Source: Microbacterium sp. ET2 (GTDB taxonomy: Bacteria > Actinomycetota > Actinomycetes > Actinomycetales > Microbacteriaceae). From it: DNA of 64,000 nucleotides. Positions 9,023-17,321 of this stretch are shown in pieces (the first letter of the stretch is position 1; each line of letters begins with the position of its first letter). Location of the stretch: the NCBI RefSeq assembly GCF_030347395.1, contig NZ_CP128170.1, positions 2,232,001 through 2,296,000 on the forward strand, in the 5' to 3' direction. Made by a program: the position numbers and the translations under genes. The notes below the pieces were generated by a model. It did no database searches. It was not told the origin of the DNA and was given only the letters and a program-made list of their open reading frames with translations.

Positions 9023-9801
9023 CCGGGAGCTCGCGACTGCCTCAGCCGGTCGGAGAGCACCTTCGCCCCTGCGGATGACGCGAACCCGCCGTCGACCGGG
9101 ATCTCGGCACCCGTGACGTAGGTCGCGGCATCGGACAGCAGGAACGCCACCATCTCGGCGACCTCCTCGGCCTCACCGGTGCGCTCGAGCGGTGTGAGGT
9201 CGAGCTGCGCGGCGCGCATCGCGGCCGGCGCGTTCGCCGTCATCGGCGTCTCGACGAACCCGGGATGCACGATGTTGACCCGCACCCCGCGCGGCCCGAG
9301 CTCGGTCGCCGCGGCATGGGTGAGGCCCCGCAGGGCCCACTTCGAGGTCGTGTAGGCGACGGGGTAGTGCCCGCTCACCGCTGCGATCGAGCCGACGTTC
9401 ACGATCGACGACCCCTGGTCCATGAGTGTCGCGAGGGCCTGGATGCCGAGCATCGCCCCGGTCACGTTCACCGCGAGCACCCGGTTCCAGTCGGCAAGGG
9501 CGACCTCGCCGAGCCGCGCGCGGTGAGTGATTCCGGCGTTGTTGACGAGCCCCCGCACAGGTGGGCCGTCGGCGAGCTCGGCCGCGAGCGCACCCCACGC
9601 GCCCTCGTCGGCGACGTCCAGTCGACGGTAGGTCACCCCCGACCCCTCGAGGGCGGGAGCGGTGTCGCTGAGATCGGTCGCGATCACCCGCGCCCCCGCC
9701 TCCGCCAGGAGGAGCGCTTCGGCGGCCCCCTGTCCTCCGGCTGCGCCCGTCACGACCACCACGCGGTCGGCGAGTCCCGGATGACGCCCGCTCGGCGTCA
9801 T
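9016..9801 (-). CDS. SDR-family NAD(P)-dependent oxidoreductase
   Basis: This classical short-chain dehydrogenase of 261 residues has the cofactor motif VVVTGAAGGQG near the N-terminus, the structural NNAG motif, and the catalytic Ser...Tyr-x3-Lys (VGSIAAVSG, then YTTSKWAL). The C-terminal IPVDGGFASS matches the glucose-1-dehydrogenase/FabG-like branch. The acidic residue after the second strand (ATDLSD) favours NAD(H). It starts three bases after the stop of the peptide transporter gene and so is probably co-transcribed with it. The substrate is unknown. Confidence 0.9.
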   Translation of the reverse strand: MTPSGRHPGLADRVVVVTGAAGGQGAAEALLLAEAGARVIATDLSDTAPALEGSGVTYRRLDVADEGAWGALAAELADGPPVRGLVNNAGITHRARLGEVALADWNRVLAVNVTGAMLGIQALATLMDQGSSIVNVGSIAAVSGHYPVAYTTSKWALRGLTHAAATELGPRGVRVNIVHPGFVETPMTANAPAAMRAAQLDLTPLERTGEAEEVAEMVAFLLSDAATYVTGAEIPVDGGFASSAGAKVLSDRLRQSRAPGQ

Positions 9802-9804
9802 CCG

Positions 9805-11403
9805 CTACTTCACGCCCTTCATCAGCGCCAGCACGGGCTTCACCGACACCAGCAGTCCGATACCGACGACGATCGCGAGCCCGCCGAGGATCGCGAAGTA
9901 CGGACCCTCGTTGTCCACATCGAAGAACTGGGCGAGCCAGCCCGAGATGGAGGTGCCGAGCGCGACCGACAGGAAGAACAGCGCCACCATCTGGGTGTGG
10001 AACATCTCGGGCGCGAGCTTGGTGGTCACCGAGAGTCCCACGGGGGAGACCAGCAGCTCGGCCACGGTGAACACGAACAGGATGCCCACCAGCGCGAGGA
10101 GCGGGGTGGAGTTCGGCCCTCCGCCGGCGAACGGCAGGAAGAGCAGGAAGGCGAGGCCCATGATCATCGTGCCGATGGCGAACTTCACCGGTGTCGACGG
10201 CTGGCGGGTGCCGAGCTTCAGCCACAGGGTGGCGAAGACGCCCGAGAGGATGATGATGAAGATCGGGTTGATGGACTGCACCCACGACACCGGCATCGTC
10301 CAGCCGAAGATGTCGCGGTTCAGCTTCTGGTCGGAGTAGATCGTCACCACGGTGAACTGCTGCTGGTACAGCGACCAGAACGCCACGCTGGTGATGAACA
10401 GCGGCAGGAATCCCCAGACCCGAGAGCGCTCGGTCGAGGTGATGCGGCGGCTGGAGAGGATGACGAAGAAGTAGGCGATCGTCGCGCCGAGCGTGACCAC
10501 GATGACCACCAGCGAGAGGTTGTCGACCGTGATGACGCCGACGAGCAGCAGCACCACGATGAGCCCGAGCCCGGCAGCGGCGATGCCGATGAAGAGGCCG
10601 TAGCGGTGGCGCGGAAGCGGGTTCGGCACGATGCTCGCCTCGGGCGGGAGCTGCTTGCGGCCGAAGGAGTACTGGATGAGCCCCAGGGCCATGCCGACCG
10701 CGGCCAGGCCGAAGCCCCAGTGGAACCCCATCGTCGTCTGCAGGAGACCGGTCAGGAGCGGCCCGAAGAACGCGCCGAGGTTGATGCCGAGGTAGAACAG
10801 CGAGAACCCGGCGTCGCGGCGCGGGTCATCGGCGGTGTACAGCGTGCCGACCACGGAGGTGGCGTTGGCCTTCAGTCCGCCCGATCCGAGGGCGACGAGG
10901 ATGAGGCCGACGGTGACCCCGAGGAATCCGGGGAGGAGCGCGAGGGCGATGTGCCCCGCCATGATCACGATCGCGCTGTAGAAGAGCACCCGCTCGGAGC
11001 CGAGGATGCGATCGGCGATCCAGGCGCCGAGGATGGTGGAGAGGTAGACCGATCCGCCGTAGGCGCCGACGATGCCTGCCGCGACGGTCTCGGGCAGGCC
11101 GAGGCCGCCCTGCGTCGTGGAGTAGTAGAGGTAGATGAGCAGGATGCCCTGCATGCCGTAGAAGCTGAAGCGCTCCCACATCTCCACGCCGAAGACATGG
11201 GCGAGCGCCCACGGCTGGCCGAAGAACCGGGTGTCGTGGTCGCCCTTACCGCGCCCGAAGGCGGCCGCGGCGTCGGTGCCGCTGTCGTCGGCGGCGCGCT
11301 GCCCTGCGGGCGTGCGGGCTTCACGATCTGCGGCCGCCGTTGCGCCCGTGGGGGGTCCTACGGGCACCTGCTCCGGTGCCCGGTCGCGGTCGTCGCTGTC
11401 CAT
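9805..11403 (-). CDS. POT/PTR-family proton-coupled peptide transporter
   Basis: The 532-residue protein carries the POT hallmarks: the proton-coupling EMWERFSFYGMQ segment in helix 1 and the PTR2 signature FYLGINLGAFFGP in helix 5, with about 14 helices overall. It should import di- and tripeptides with protons across the inner membrane. The first 60 residues are polar and disordered, longer than in most bacterial homologues. The start at ATG 11403 is the last before this tail; a shorter start just ahead of helix 1 is also possible. The SDR gene follows three bases after its stop. Confidence 0.9.
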   Translation of the reverse strand: MDSDDRDRAPEQVPVGPPTGATAAADREARTPAGQRAADDSGTDAAAAFGRGKGDHDTRFFGQPWALAHVFGVEMWERFSFYGMQGILLIYLYYSTTQGGLGLPETVAAGIVGAYGGSVYLSTILGAWIADRILGSERVLFYSAIVIMAGHIALALLPGFLGVTVGLILVALGSGGLKANATSVVGTLYTADDPRRDAGFSLFYLGINLGAFFGPLLTGLLQTTMGFHWGFGLAAVGMALGLIQYSFGRKQLPPEASIVPNPLPRHRYGLFIGIAAAGLGLIVVLLLVGVITVDNLSLVVIVVTLGATIAYFFVILSSRRITSTERSRVWGFLPLFITSVAFWSLYQQQFTVVTIYSDQKLNRDIFGWTMPVSWVQSINPIFIIILSGVFATLWLKLGTRQPSTPVKFAIGTMIMGLAFLLFLPFAGGGPNSTPLLALVGILFVFTVAELLVSPVGLSVTTKLAPEMFHTQMVALFFLSVALGTSISGWLAQFFDVDNEGPYFAILGGLAIVVGIGLLVSVKPVLALMKGVK

Positions 11404-11431
11404 GCGATGACCATACGCCCGGGCGGGGGGC

Positions 11432-12892
11432 TCAGCCAGTGACGCGCTCGTGCTCCGGCAGCGCGGGGCGCCGTTCGCGCGAGTCGTGGCGGCGCGGGAT
11501 GAAGAGGGCGACCACGAGCGCGACGATCGCCGCGGCGCCCCCGAGGATGAACGACATCTGGAACGCCGTGCCGGTCGGGACGTCGACACCCTGGAACGGG
11601 GTGACGTACGTGGCCAGTACAACGCCGATGACGGCGGCGGCGGTGCTCGTGCCGAGCGAGCGGAAGAGCGCGTTGAGTCCGTTGGAGGCGCCCGTCTCGG
11701 ACTGCGGCACCGAGCGCATGATGAGCATCGGCATCGCGGCGTACCCGAAGCCGATTCCGACGCCGATGAGGATGTTCGCGACCAGGATCTCCCACACCTC
11801 GGTGGAGAACAGCAGCGTGTAGCCGTAGGCGGCGATGAGGGCGAGTGCGCCGAGGACGAGGAGCAGGCGCGGCCCGAAGAGGCGGGCCAGGCGCCCCGAG
11901 AAGGGAGAGAGGAGCATCATCATCAGCCCCGCCGGCATGACGACCAGGCTCGCGGCGATGAGCGAGAGCCCGAAGCCGCCGGTCGCGACGGGAAGCTCGA
12001 GCATCTGCGGGTAGACCACGTTCGATGCGAACAGCGAGAAGCCCATTGCGATCGAGGCGATGTTGGTCAGGAGCACCGGGCGGCGCGCGGCGACACGCAG
12101 ATCGAGGAGCGGTTCGCTGATGCGCAGCTCGTACCAGCCCCACGCGACCAGGATGGCGAGCCCGCCGAGCCCGAGCGCCAGGACGGCGGGAGAGCCCCAG
12201 CCCCACTCGTTCCCCCGGGAGATCGCCAGCAGCACGCCCAGCAGGCCGATCGACATGCCGGCCGCGCCGACATAGTCGAAGCGCCCGGCGGTGCGCAGCG
12301 TACTCACCGGAACGATCCACAGCACCAGGCCGAAGACGACGACGCCGAGACCGGCCGACATCCAGAACAGCACATGCCAGTCGCTGCGCTCGGTGATGAG
12401 GGCGCTGATGGGAAGGCCCAGTGCCCCACCGACGCCGAGGGTCGCGCTGATGAGCGCGATGGCGGTGTCGACGCGGTTCTCGTGGAGCACGTCGCGGAGG
12501 ATCGAGATCCCGAGCGGGACGACGCCGGTCACCGCCCCCTGCAGGGCGCGCCCGACGATCACCCCCACGATCCCGGGCGAGAGCGCGGCGATCACCGAAC
12601 CGATGACGAGGAGGGTCAGGAGCACCAGCACGATGCGGCGCTTGCCGTACATGTCGCCGAGGCGCCCGGCGACGGGGGTGCTGATCGCGGCGGCCAGAAG
12701 GGTGGCGGTCACCACCCACGCGGTGTCTTCGCGGCTGGCGTCCAGAAGCTCGGGGAGCTTGGACTGGATGGGCACCACAAGGGTGAACATGAAGGATGAC
12801 GCGAGCCCGGCGACGGCGAGCACGGCGACGATCGCCCCCTGTCGAGGGTTTCGGCTGAGGCTCTTCCGGGTGTCCTCAGCTCGATCTCGCAC
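11432..12892 (-). CDS. MFS transporter, DHA2-like drug exporter
   Basis: The 486-residue protein has 12 to 14 predicted helices. It carries the GRLGDMYGKRR loop after helix 2 and a helix-5 stretch (TLGVGGALGLPISALI) like the antiporter motif C of exporters. It is expected to export small molecules with proton exchange. The start is GTG 12892, exactly six bases after a TAGGCT box, so the transcript is probably leaderless. It reads away from the GNAT gene across a 158-base gap full of dyads. It is a distant homologue of the exporter at the window start but shares no local context with it. Confidence 0.87.
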   Translation of the reverse strand: MRDRAEDTRKSLSRNPRQGAIVAVLAVAGLASSFMFTLVVPIQSKLPELLDASREDTAWVVTATLLAAAISTPVAGRLGDMYGKRRIVLVLLTLLVIGSVIAALSPGIVGVIVGRALQGAVTGVVPLGISILRDVLHENRVDTAIALISATLGVGGALGLPISALITERSDWHVLFWMSAGLGVVVFGLVLWIVPVSTLRTAGRFDYVGAAGMSIGLLGVLLAISRGNEWGWGSPAVLALGLGGLAILVAWGWYELRISEPLLDLRVAARRPVLLTNIASIAMGFSLFASNVVYPQMLELPVATGGFGLSLIAASLVVMPAGLMMMLLSPFSGRLARLFGPRLLLVLGALALIAAYGYTLLFSTEVWEILVANILIGVGIGFGYAAMPMLIMRSVPQSETGASNGLNALFRSLGTSTAAAVIGVVLATYVTPFQGVDVPTGTAFQMSFILGGAAAIVALVVALFIPRRHDSRERRPALPEHERVTG

Positions 12893-12904
12893 CGGGTAAG
12901 CCTA
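12893..12904 (-). promoter_or_regulatory. -10 box (TAGGCT) for a leaderless MFS transcript
   Basis: TAGGCT (complement of 12899-12904) is followed by six bases and then the GTG start codon, the spacing of a leaderless start. Confidence 0.45.
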
Positions 12905-12912
12905 CTCCCGTA

Positions 12913-13018
12913 CAGCGAGTGCGGCGCTCGCTGAGTGAACAAGTGTGCGCTGAACGCACGGGCACTATCGCCGAGCTGATGCCCGGGGTGTCGCTGGAGC
13001 ACTGGGGCACCCAGCGAC
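12913..13018. repeat. Cluster of three inverted repeats in a divergent intergenic region
   Basis: Three perfect dyads follow one another: seven-base arms at 12913-12919 and 12927-12933, a five-base pair (GTGCG/CGCAC) near 12952-12966, and eight-base arms at 12990-12997 and 13011-13018. They lie between divergent promoters, so they are not expected to be gene-end terminators. They may be operators for either neighbour. No regulator gene sits beside them. Confidence 0.4.
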
Positions 13019-13038
13019 GGGGAGAAGAACCTCGCGAG

Positions 13039-13050
13039 TAGGGTGAGGCC
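13039..13050 (+). promoter_or_regulatory. -10 box (TAGGGT) for a leaderless GNAT transcript
   Basis: TAGGGT (13039-13044) lies exactly six bases before the ATG at 13051, predicting transcription from the A of the start codon. Confidence 0.45.
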
Positions 13051-13770
13051 ATGGCCGAGGCATCCGTTCCCACTCCGCCCGGAATAGCCCTTCGCCCACT
13101 CGACACGGTGGAGGCTGTCCACACTGCCTCGGCGGTGCTGTCGGAGGTGTGGGGCGGTGACCGATCGGGCATGCCGCCGAACCTCTTGCGCGCGCTCGCG
13201 CACACCGGCAATTACGCCATGGGTCTCTACGCCGAGGAGCGGATGGTCGGCGCCTCCGTCGCATTCTTCGCCGCGCCCGCCGCCCGCTCGATGCACTCGC
13301 ACATCACCGGCGTCCTCCCCGGACACCAGAGCCAGGGTCTCGGGCGGATCCTCAAGCAGCATCAGCGCGAGTGGGCGCTCGCGCGCGACGTCGGGCACAT
13401 CACCTGGACCTTCGACCCGCTCGTCGCGCGCAACGCCCACTTCAATCTCCAGGTGCTCGGCACAAGGGTCACCGAGTACCTGGTGAACCACTACGGCGCG
13501 ATGGACGACGGGGTCAACCGGGGCGACCAGACCGATCGGATCCTGGTGTCGTGGGCGCTCGCCGCGCCGCCGGTGCCGACACCCGCCGATGACCGGGTCG
13601 TCGCCGAGGTGCCCGTGCCCTCCGACATCGCCGCGATCCGGCGCGACACTCCGGCCGAGGCGGCTGCCTGGCGCCGGCACGTGCGAGCAGCGCTGCTCGG
13701 GCGCCTCGCCGAGGGTCTCGTCATCGGCGGGTTCGACGCCTCCCGCGGCTACCTGCTGGTGCGGCCGTGA
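13051..13770 (+). CDS. GNAT-like acetyltransferase (COG3375-type)
   Basis: This 239-residue protein resembles the predicted GNAT group that is often linked to menC-type racemases in bacteria. The acyl-CoA binding stretch is GVLPGHQSQGLGRILKQHQ (about residues 87-105). The following WTFDPLVARNAHFN block is characteristic of the group. It likely N-acylates an amino acid or peptide in the cytosol, but this is inferred. A menC/NSAR-like gene lies 2.4 kb downstream, separated by a GH15 gene, so the usual pairing may have been split here. Start ATG 13051 is supported by a -10 box at leaderless distance. Confidence 0.8.
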   Translation: MAEASVPTPPGIALRPLDTVEAVHTASAVLSEVWGGDRSGMPPNLLRALAHTGNYAMGLYAEERMVGASVAFFAAPAARSMHSHITGVLPGHQSQGLGRILKQHQREWALARDVGHITWTFDPLVARNAHFNLQVLGTRVTEYLVNHYGAMDDGVNRGDQTDRILVSWALAAPPVPTPADDRVVAEVPVPSDIAAIRRDTPAEAAAWRRHVRAALLGRLAEGLVIGGFDASRGYLLVRP

Positions 13771-13937
13771 TCCCGCCGGACTGGACCCCTCACCGCCGCG
13801 ACGATGGCGAACTCATCGGCTGGATCTCGGTCGGCCGGCGTCCGAAACCGTCGACGCGCATCCCGCTCCCCTGGCCGGCGCTCGCTGCGCTGCGGCCGCG
13901 ACGGCCGGACGACCCGGACGGGCGTCTGTTCGGCTGA
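13767..13937 (+). CDS. Small protein of unknown function, possibly shortened
   Basis: A GTG at 13767 overlaps the TGA of the GNAT gene (GTGA) and opens a 56-codon frame. Its product begins IPPDWTPHRRDDGELIGWI. I recall related proteins with this start that are considerably longer, so this one may be a truncated form. The second half is Arg/Pro-rich and has no recognisable domain. The tight overlap supports translation after the GNAT gene. No function can be given. Confidence 0.5.
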   Translation: MIPPDWTPHRRDDGELIGWISVGRRPKPSTRIPLPWPALAALRPRRPDDPDGRLFG

Positions 13938-14263
13938 GGGACGTATCAGATCCGCTGGCCGGGCCTCTCTTCTGATGACGCTGGGGGCGTCATGACAGGG
14001 GAGTCCGACATGAATCTGCGCACCACGATGTTCCCGACCACCGCTGACGGTGCGGCGCGTCGTCTCACCGCACGCATGGTGCGGCGACTTCGTCCGCGGC
14101 GGGCGCGCTCGACCTTCCGGCCGCTGAACGCATCGTCGGTCGGCTGACACGGGGGCACGGTCGATCCAGGGAGTAGCAGACCCCTGGAAGCTTCGGATGA
14201 TCCAGGGCATGGTGGGGGATGCGAGACGAATCGTCATCCACCCGCTGACAGAACGGTCACGGC
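13938..14263. other. 326-base gap with one doubtful short ORF and a dyad
   Basis: No convincing gene lies here. A 51-codon frame (13992-14147) encodes a very Arg-rich product and could be chance. A perfect seven-base inverted repeat (14165-14171 with 14182-14188, loop of ten) lies 76 bases before the GH15 gene and may be an operator or leader hairpin for it. Confidence 0.4.
13992..14147 (+). CDS. Doubtful 51-residue Arg-rich ORF
   Basis: The frame runs from ATG 13992 to TGA 14145-14147. It codes for a basic peptide (LTARMVRRLRPRRARS in the middle) without a recognisable domain or a strong ribosome site. It is listed only because it fills part of an otherwise empty gap; it may not be expressed. 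Confidence 0.2.
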   Translation: MTGESDMNLRTTMFPTTADGAARRLTARMVRRLRPRRARSTFRPLNASSVG

Positions 14264-16132
14264 ATGCCTGGGAACACCCCATCTCCCCATTCAGCGGACG
14301 ACAGTGCCGACGATGCCGGTCGTCCCGCAGCGTCTTCCCGTGCGATCAGCGACCACGGGCTGATCGGTGATATGCGCTCGGCCGCGCTCGTCGCCGATGA
14401 CGGGACGGTCGACTGGTTCTGCCCGGGCCGGTTCGATGCGCCCAGCGTCTTCGGGGCGATCCTCGACCCGGACCGCGGTGGCCACTGGCGGATCGGACCG
14501 ACCGACCCCGAGGCGACGAGCCGGCAGTTCTATCTGCCGGACACCAATGTGCTCGTCACCCGTTTCGCAACAGCGAGCGGCGTGGTCGAGGTCTGGGACG
14601 CGATGATCGTCGAGCGCGCGCACGACACCGAGCACCGGCAGCGGTTGGTTCGCAACGTCGTGGGCGTCCGCGGCTCCCTCGACATGCGGTGCGAGATATC
14701 GCCGCAGTTCGATTACGGCAGGCGCCCGCATCGAGCGGACATCAGCGGTCACGGCGCGGTGTTCTCAGATGAGCGCACCGTTCTGAGCCTTCACACGCCC
14801 GTGGCGCTGCGGGTGGTCGACGCGACGGCGTCGGCGGAGATGACTGTCACCGTCGGGGACGAGTACGAGTTCATGCTCGTCGTCGGATCCCCCGGCGACG
14901 AGCAGGACGACTCCGTTCCGTCCACGCGGCCGTTGATCGACGCGACAGTCGCCTTCTGGCAGGGGTGGCTGCGGCAGTCGCAGTACCGCGGACGGTGGCG
15001 GGAAGCCGTGCACCGGTCAGCGCTGGTGTTGAAGCTGCTGACCCACGAACCGACCGGTGCCGTCATCGCCGCGCCCACCACGTCGCTTCCCGAAGTCCTC
15101 GGCGGCGAGCGGAACTGGGATTATCGACACGTCTGGGTGCGTGACGCCGCGTTCTCGATGTACGCCCTGCTGCGGCTGGGCTTCATCGAGGAGGCGCGGG
15201 GCTTCATCAACTGGCTCATGAGCCGGCTGGAAGACCGCGCCCACTGCGACGACAGCCTGGGACCGCTTCGGTCGATGTACGACATCGACGGCAACACCAC
15301 CAGCGGGGAGTTCACCCTCGATCACTGGCGCGGGCACCGAGACAGCACGCCGGTTCGGGTGCGGAACGACGCCGCCGACCAGCTGCAGCTCGATGTCTAC
15401 GGCGAGCTGATCGATTCCGTCTACCTGTACGACAAGCACAGTGACGGCATCGGTTACGACGATTGGAGCCGACTCACCGGAGCCGCAGACTGGCTCGCGG
15501 AGAATTGGCGGCGTCCCGATGAGGGGATCTGGGAGACCCGGGGCGGAAGGCGGGAGCACACCTACTCCCGGGTCATGAGCTGGGTGGCATTCGAGCGGTT
15601 GCTCCGCATGGCGCGCAGCCGCGGTCTGCCGGGAGATCTCCCGCAGTGGATGCGGGTGAAGGACGAGATCGCCGCCAGTGTCTTCTCCGACGGCTGGAAC
15701 GACGAGCTCGGCGCCTTCACGCAGTACTCGCACAGCGACGTCCTCGACTCCTCTCTGCTGCTCATGCCGGCAGTGAAGTTCGTGTCGCCCTCCGACCCGC
15801 GGTTCCGTTCGACGGTCGCCGCGATCGAGCGGGAGCTCGTCACCGACACCCTCGTGTTCCGGTATCACGCCGCCCGATCCCCTGACGGCTTGAACGGCGA
15901 AGAGGGGACGTTCTCGATGTGCTCGTTCTGGTATGTCGAAGCACTCACCCGGACAGGGCGGCTGGATGAGGCGAAGCTCGCACTCGAGAAGATGTTCACC
16001 TACGCCAATCCGCTCGGACTCTATGCCGAGGAGGTCGGGCTGAACGGCGCGCAGCTCGGCAACTTCCCCCAGGCGTTCACCCACTTCTCCCTCATCAGCG
16101 CCGCAGTCAATCTCGATCGCGCGATCGGCTGA
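14264..16132 (+). CDS. GH15 family glycoside hydrolase, trehalase/glucoamylase-like (copy 1)
   Basis: The 622-residue protein has an N-terminal beta-sandwich domain (about 30-230) and an alpha/alpha-barrel catalytic domain (about 240-620). It starts with ISDHGLIGDMRSAALVADDG, typical of actinobacterial GH15 trehalases. Expected catalytic glutamates are Glu424 (GIWETRGG) and Glu589/590 (LYAEEVG). The ERNWDYRHVWVRDAAF block forms part of the sugar pocket. Such enzymes hydrolyse alpha-glucosides, commonly trehalose, in the cytosol. There is no signal peptide. A paralogue of similar length lies at 34219-36051 in the same orientation on the far side of the T7SS region. The first 28 residues are an extra polar stretch, so the start could be later. 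Confidence 0.9.
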   Translation: MPGNTPSPHSADDSADDAGRPAASSRAISDHGLIGDMRSAALVADDGTVDWFCPGRFDAPSVFGAILDPDRGGHWRIGPTDPEATSRQFYLPDTNVLVTRFATASGVVEVWDAMIVERAHDTEHRQRLVRNVVGVRGSLDMRCEISPQFDYGRRPHRADISGHGAVFSDERTVLSLHTPVALRVVDATASAEMTVTVGDEYEFMLVVGSPGDEQDDSVPSTRPLIDATVAFWQGWLRQSQYRGRWREAVHRSALVLKLLTHEPTGAVIAAPTTSLPEVLGGERNWDYRHVWVRDAAFSMYALLRLGFIEEARGFINWLMSRLEDRAHCDDSLGPLRSMYDIDGNTTSGEFTLDHWRGHRDSTPVRVRNDAADQLQLDVYGELIDSVYLYDKHSDGIGYDDWSRLTGAADWLAENWRRPDEGIWETRGGRREHTYSRVMSWVAFERLLRMARSRGLPGDLPQWMRVKDEIAASVFSDGWNDELGAFTQYSHSDVLDSSLLLMPAVKFVSPSDPRFRSTVAAIERELVTDTLVFRYHAARSPDGLNGEEGTFSMCSFWYVEALTRTGRLDEAKLALEKMFTYANPLGLYAEEVGLNGAQLGNFPQAFTHFSLISAAVNLDRAIG

Positions 16133-16170
16133 CGCGGCAGACGGCCCCGCGCACCGCCTGAGACCCGGCG

Positions 16171-16182
16171 TACGCTGAGCGC
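16171..16182 (+). promoter_or_regulatory. -10 box (TACGCT) for a leaderless menC-type transcript
   Basis: TACGCT (16171-16176) is six bases before ATG 16183. The same hexamer with the same spacing precedes the DUF4870 gene at 36099. Confidence 0.45.
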
Positions 16183-17316
16183 ATGCCCATCGCTCAGCCC
16201 GCGGCATCCGTGTCTATCGAGGGGTTCGAGCTGCGCGTGCTCCACCTGCCGCTGGTCTCGCCCTTCACGACCTCGTTCGGCACCGAGACGGTGCGCGAGG
16301 TGATCGTCGTCCGGGCCCTCACCGCCGACGGCGACGGGTGGGGGGAGGTCGTCACGGGGGCGGCGCCGCTGTACTCCAGCGAGTACACCCAGGGTGCGTG
16401 GGACGTCGCGACACGCTTCCTCGTGCCGGCCCTGCTCGAGCGCGGGCGGGTCGCGCCCCACGAGGTGCCCGGCGTCTTCGCTCCCATCGTCGGACACCGC
16501 ATGGCCAAGGCCGGCCTCGAACTCGCCGTCCTCGATGCGGCGCTGCGCGCCGAGTCGCGCTCGCTCGGGGCGTTCCTGGGGGCGAAGGTCGACCGGGTGC
16601 CCTCCGGCGTCTCGGTGGGACTGCAGCGCGACCCGGCGGCGCTCGCCGACGCCGTCGGCGCCTACCTCGCCGAGGGGTACGTGCGCATCAAGATCAAGAT
16701 CAAGCCAGGGCGGGATGTCGCCGACACCGCCGCCGTGCGCGACGCGTTCGGCGAGGTGCCGCTGCAGGTCGACGCGAACTCGGCGTACACCCTCGCCGAC
16801 ATCGACACCCTGGCGGCTCTCGACGCCTTCGATCTGCTCCTGATCGAGCAGCCGCTGCAGGAGGACGACCTCGTCGACCACGCCGTGCTCGCCGAGCGCG
16901 TGCGCACGCCCATCTGCCTGGACGAGTCGATCGTCTCGGCCAAGGCCGCCGGTGATGCGCTCGCGCTGGCGGCGGCGTCGGTGATCAACATCAAGGCGGG
17001 CCGGGTAGGGGGGTATCTCGAGGCGGTGCGCATCCACGACCTGTGCGTGGCCGCGGGGGTGCCCGTCTGGTGCGGCGGCATGCTCGAGACCGGCATCGGT
17101 CGGGCCGCCAATGCGGCCCTCGCCGCCCTTCCCGGCTTCACGCTGCCCGGCGACGTGTCGGCGGCGAGCAGGTTCTACCACCGCGACATCGTGACCGAGC
17201 CCGCGGTGCTCGAAGACGGGCACGTGCGGGTGCCGACCGGCCCGGGGCTCGGAGTCGAGATCGATCGGTCGTTCCTCGACGAGGTCACCGCGGAGCGGGT
17301 CGAGATCCGGAGATAG
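16183..17316 (+). CDS. menC: o-Succinylbenzoate synthase / N-succinylamino-acid racemase (enolase superfamily)
   Basis: This 377-residue enolase-superfamily enzyme of the MenC/NSAR group carries all catalytic residues. Lys170 and Lys172 lie in RIKIKIKPG, the metal ligands are Asp197 (DANSAY), Glu222 (LIEQPL) and Asp247 (CLDES), and the second base is Lys271 (NIKAGRVGG). The spacing matches the well-studied Amycolatopsis NSAR. Members either make o-succinylbenzoate for menaquinone or racemise N-acylamino acids; sequence alone does not separate the two. No other men genes are visible, whereas a GNAT gene of the type linked to NSAR is 2.4 kb upstream, which slightly favours the racemase role. 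The start has a -10 box at leaderless distance. Confidence 0.85.
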   Translation: MPIAQPAASVSIEGFELRVLHLPLVSPFTTSFGTETVREVIVVRALTADGDGWGEVVTGAAPLYSSEYTQGAWDVATRFLVPALLERGRVAPHEVPGVFAPIVGHRMAKAGLELAVLDAALRAESRSLGAFLGAKVDRVPSGVSVGLQRDPAALADAVGAYLAEGYVRIKIKIKPGRDVADTAAVRDAFGEVPLQVDANSAYTLADIDTLAALDAFDLLLIEQPLQEDDLVDHAVLAERVRTPICLDESIVSAKAAGDALALAAASVINIKAGRVGGYLEAVRIHDLCVAAGVPVWCGGMLETGIGRAANAALAALPGFTLPGDVSAASRFYHRDIVTEPAVLEDGHVRVPTGPGLGVEIDRSFLDEVTAERVEIRR

Positions 17317-17321
17317 CGCCG

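Noticed and set aside
13938..14263. tRNA or small RNA gene in the gap before GH15 copy 1
   Set aside because: No cloverleaf, no T-loop GTTCNANNC element and no intrinsic terminator were found; only a seven-base dyad is present.
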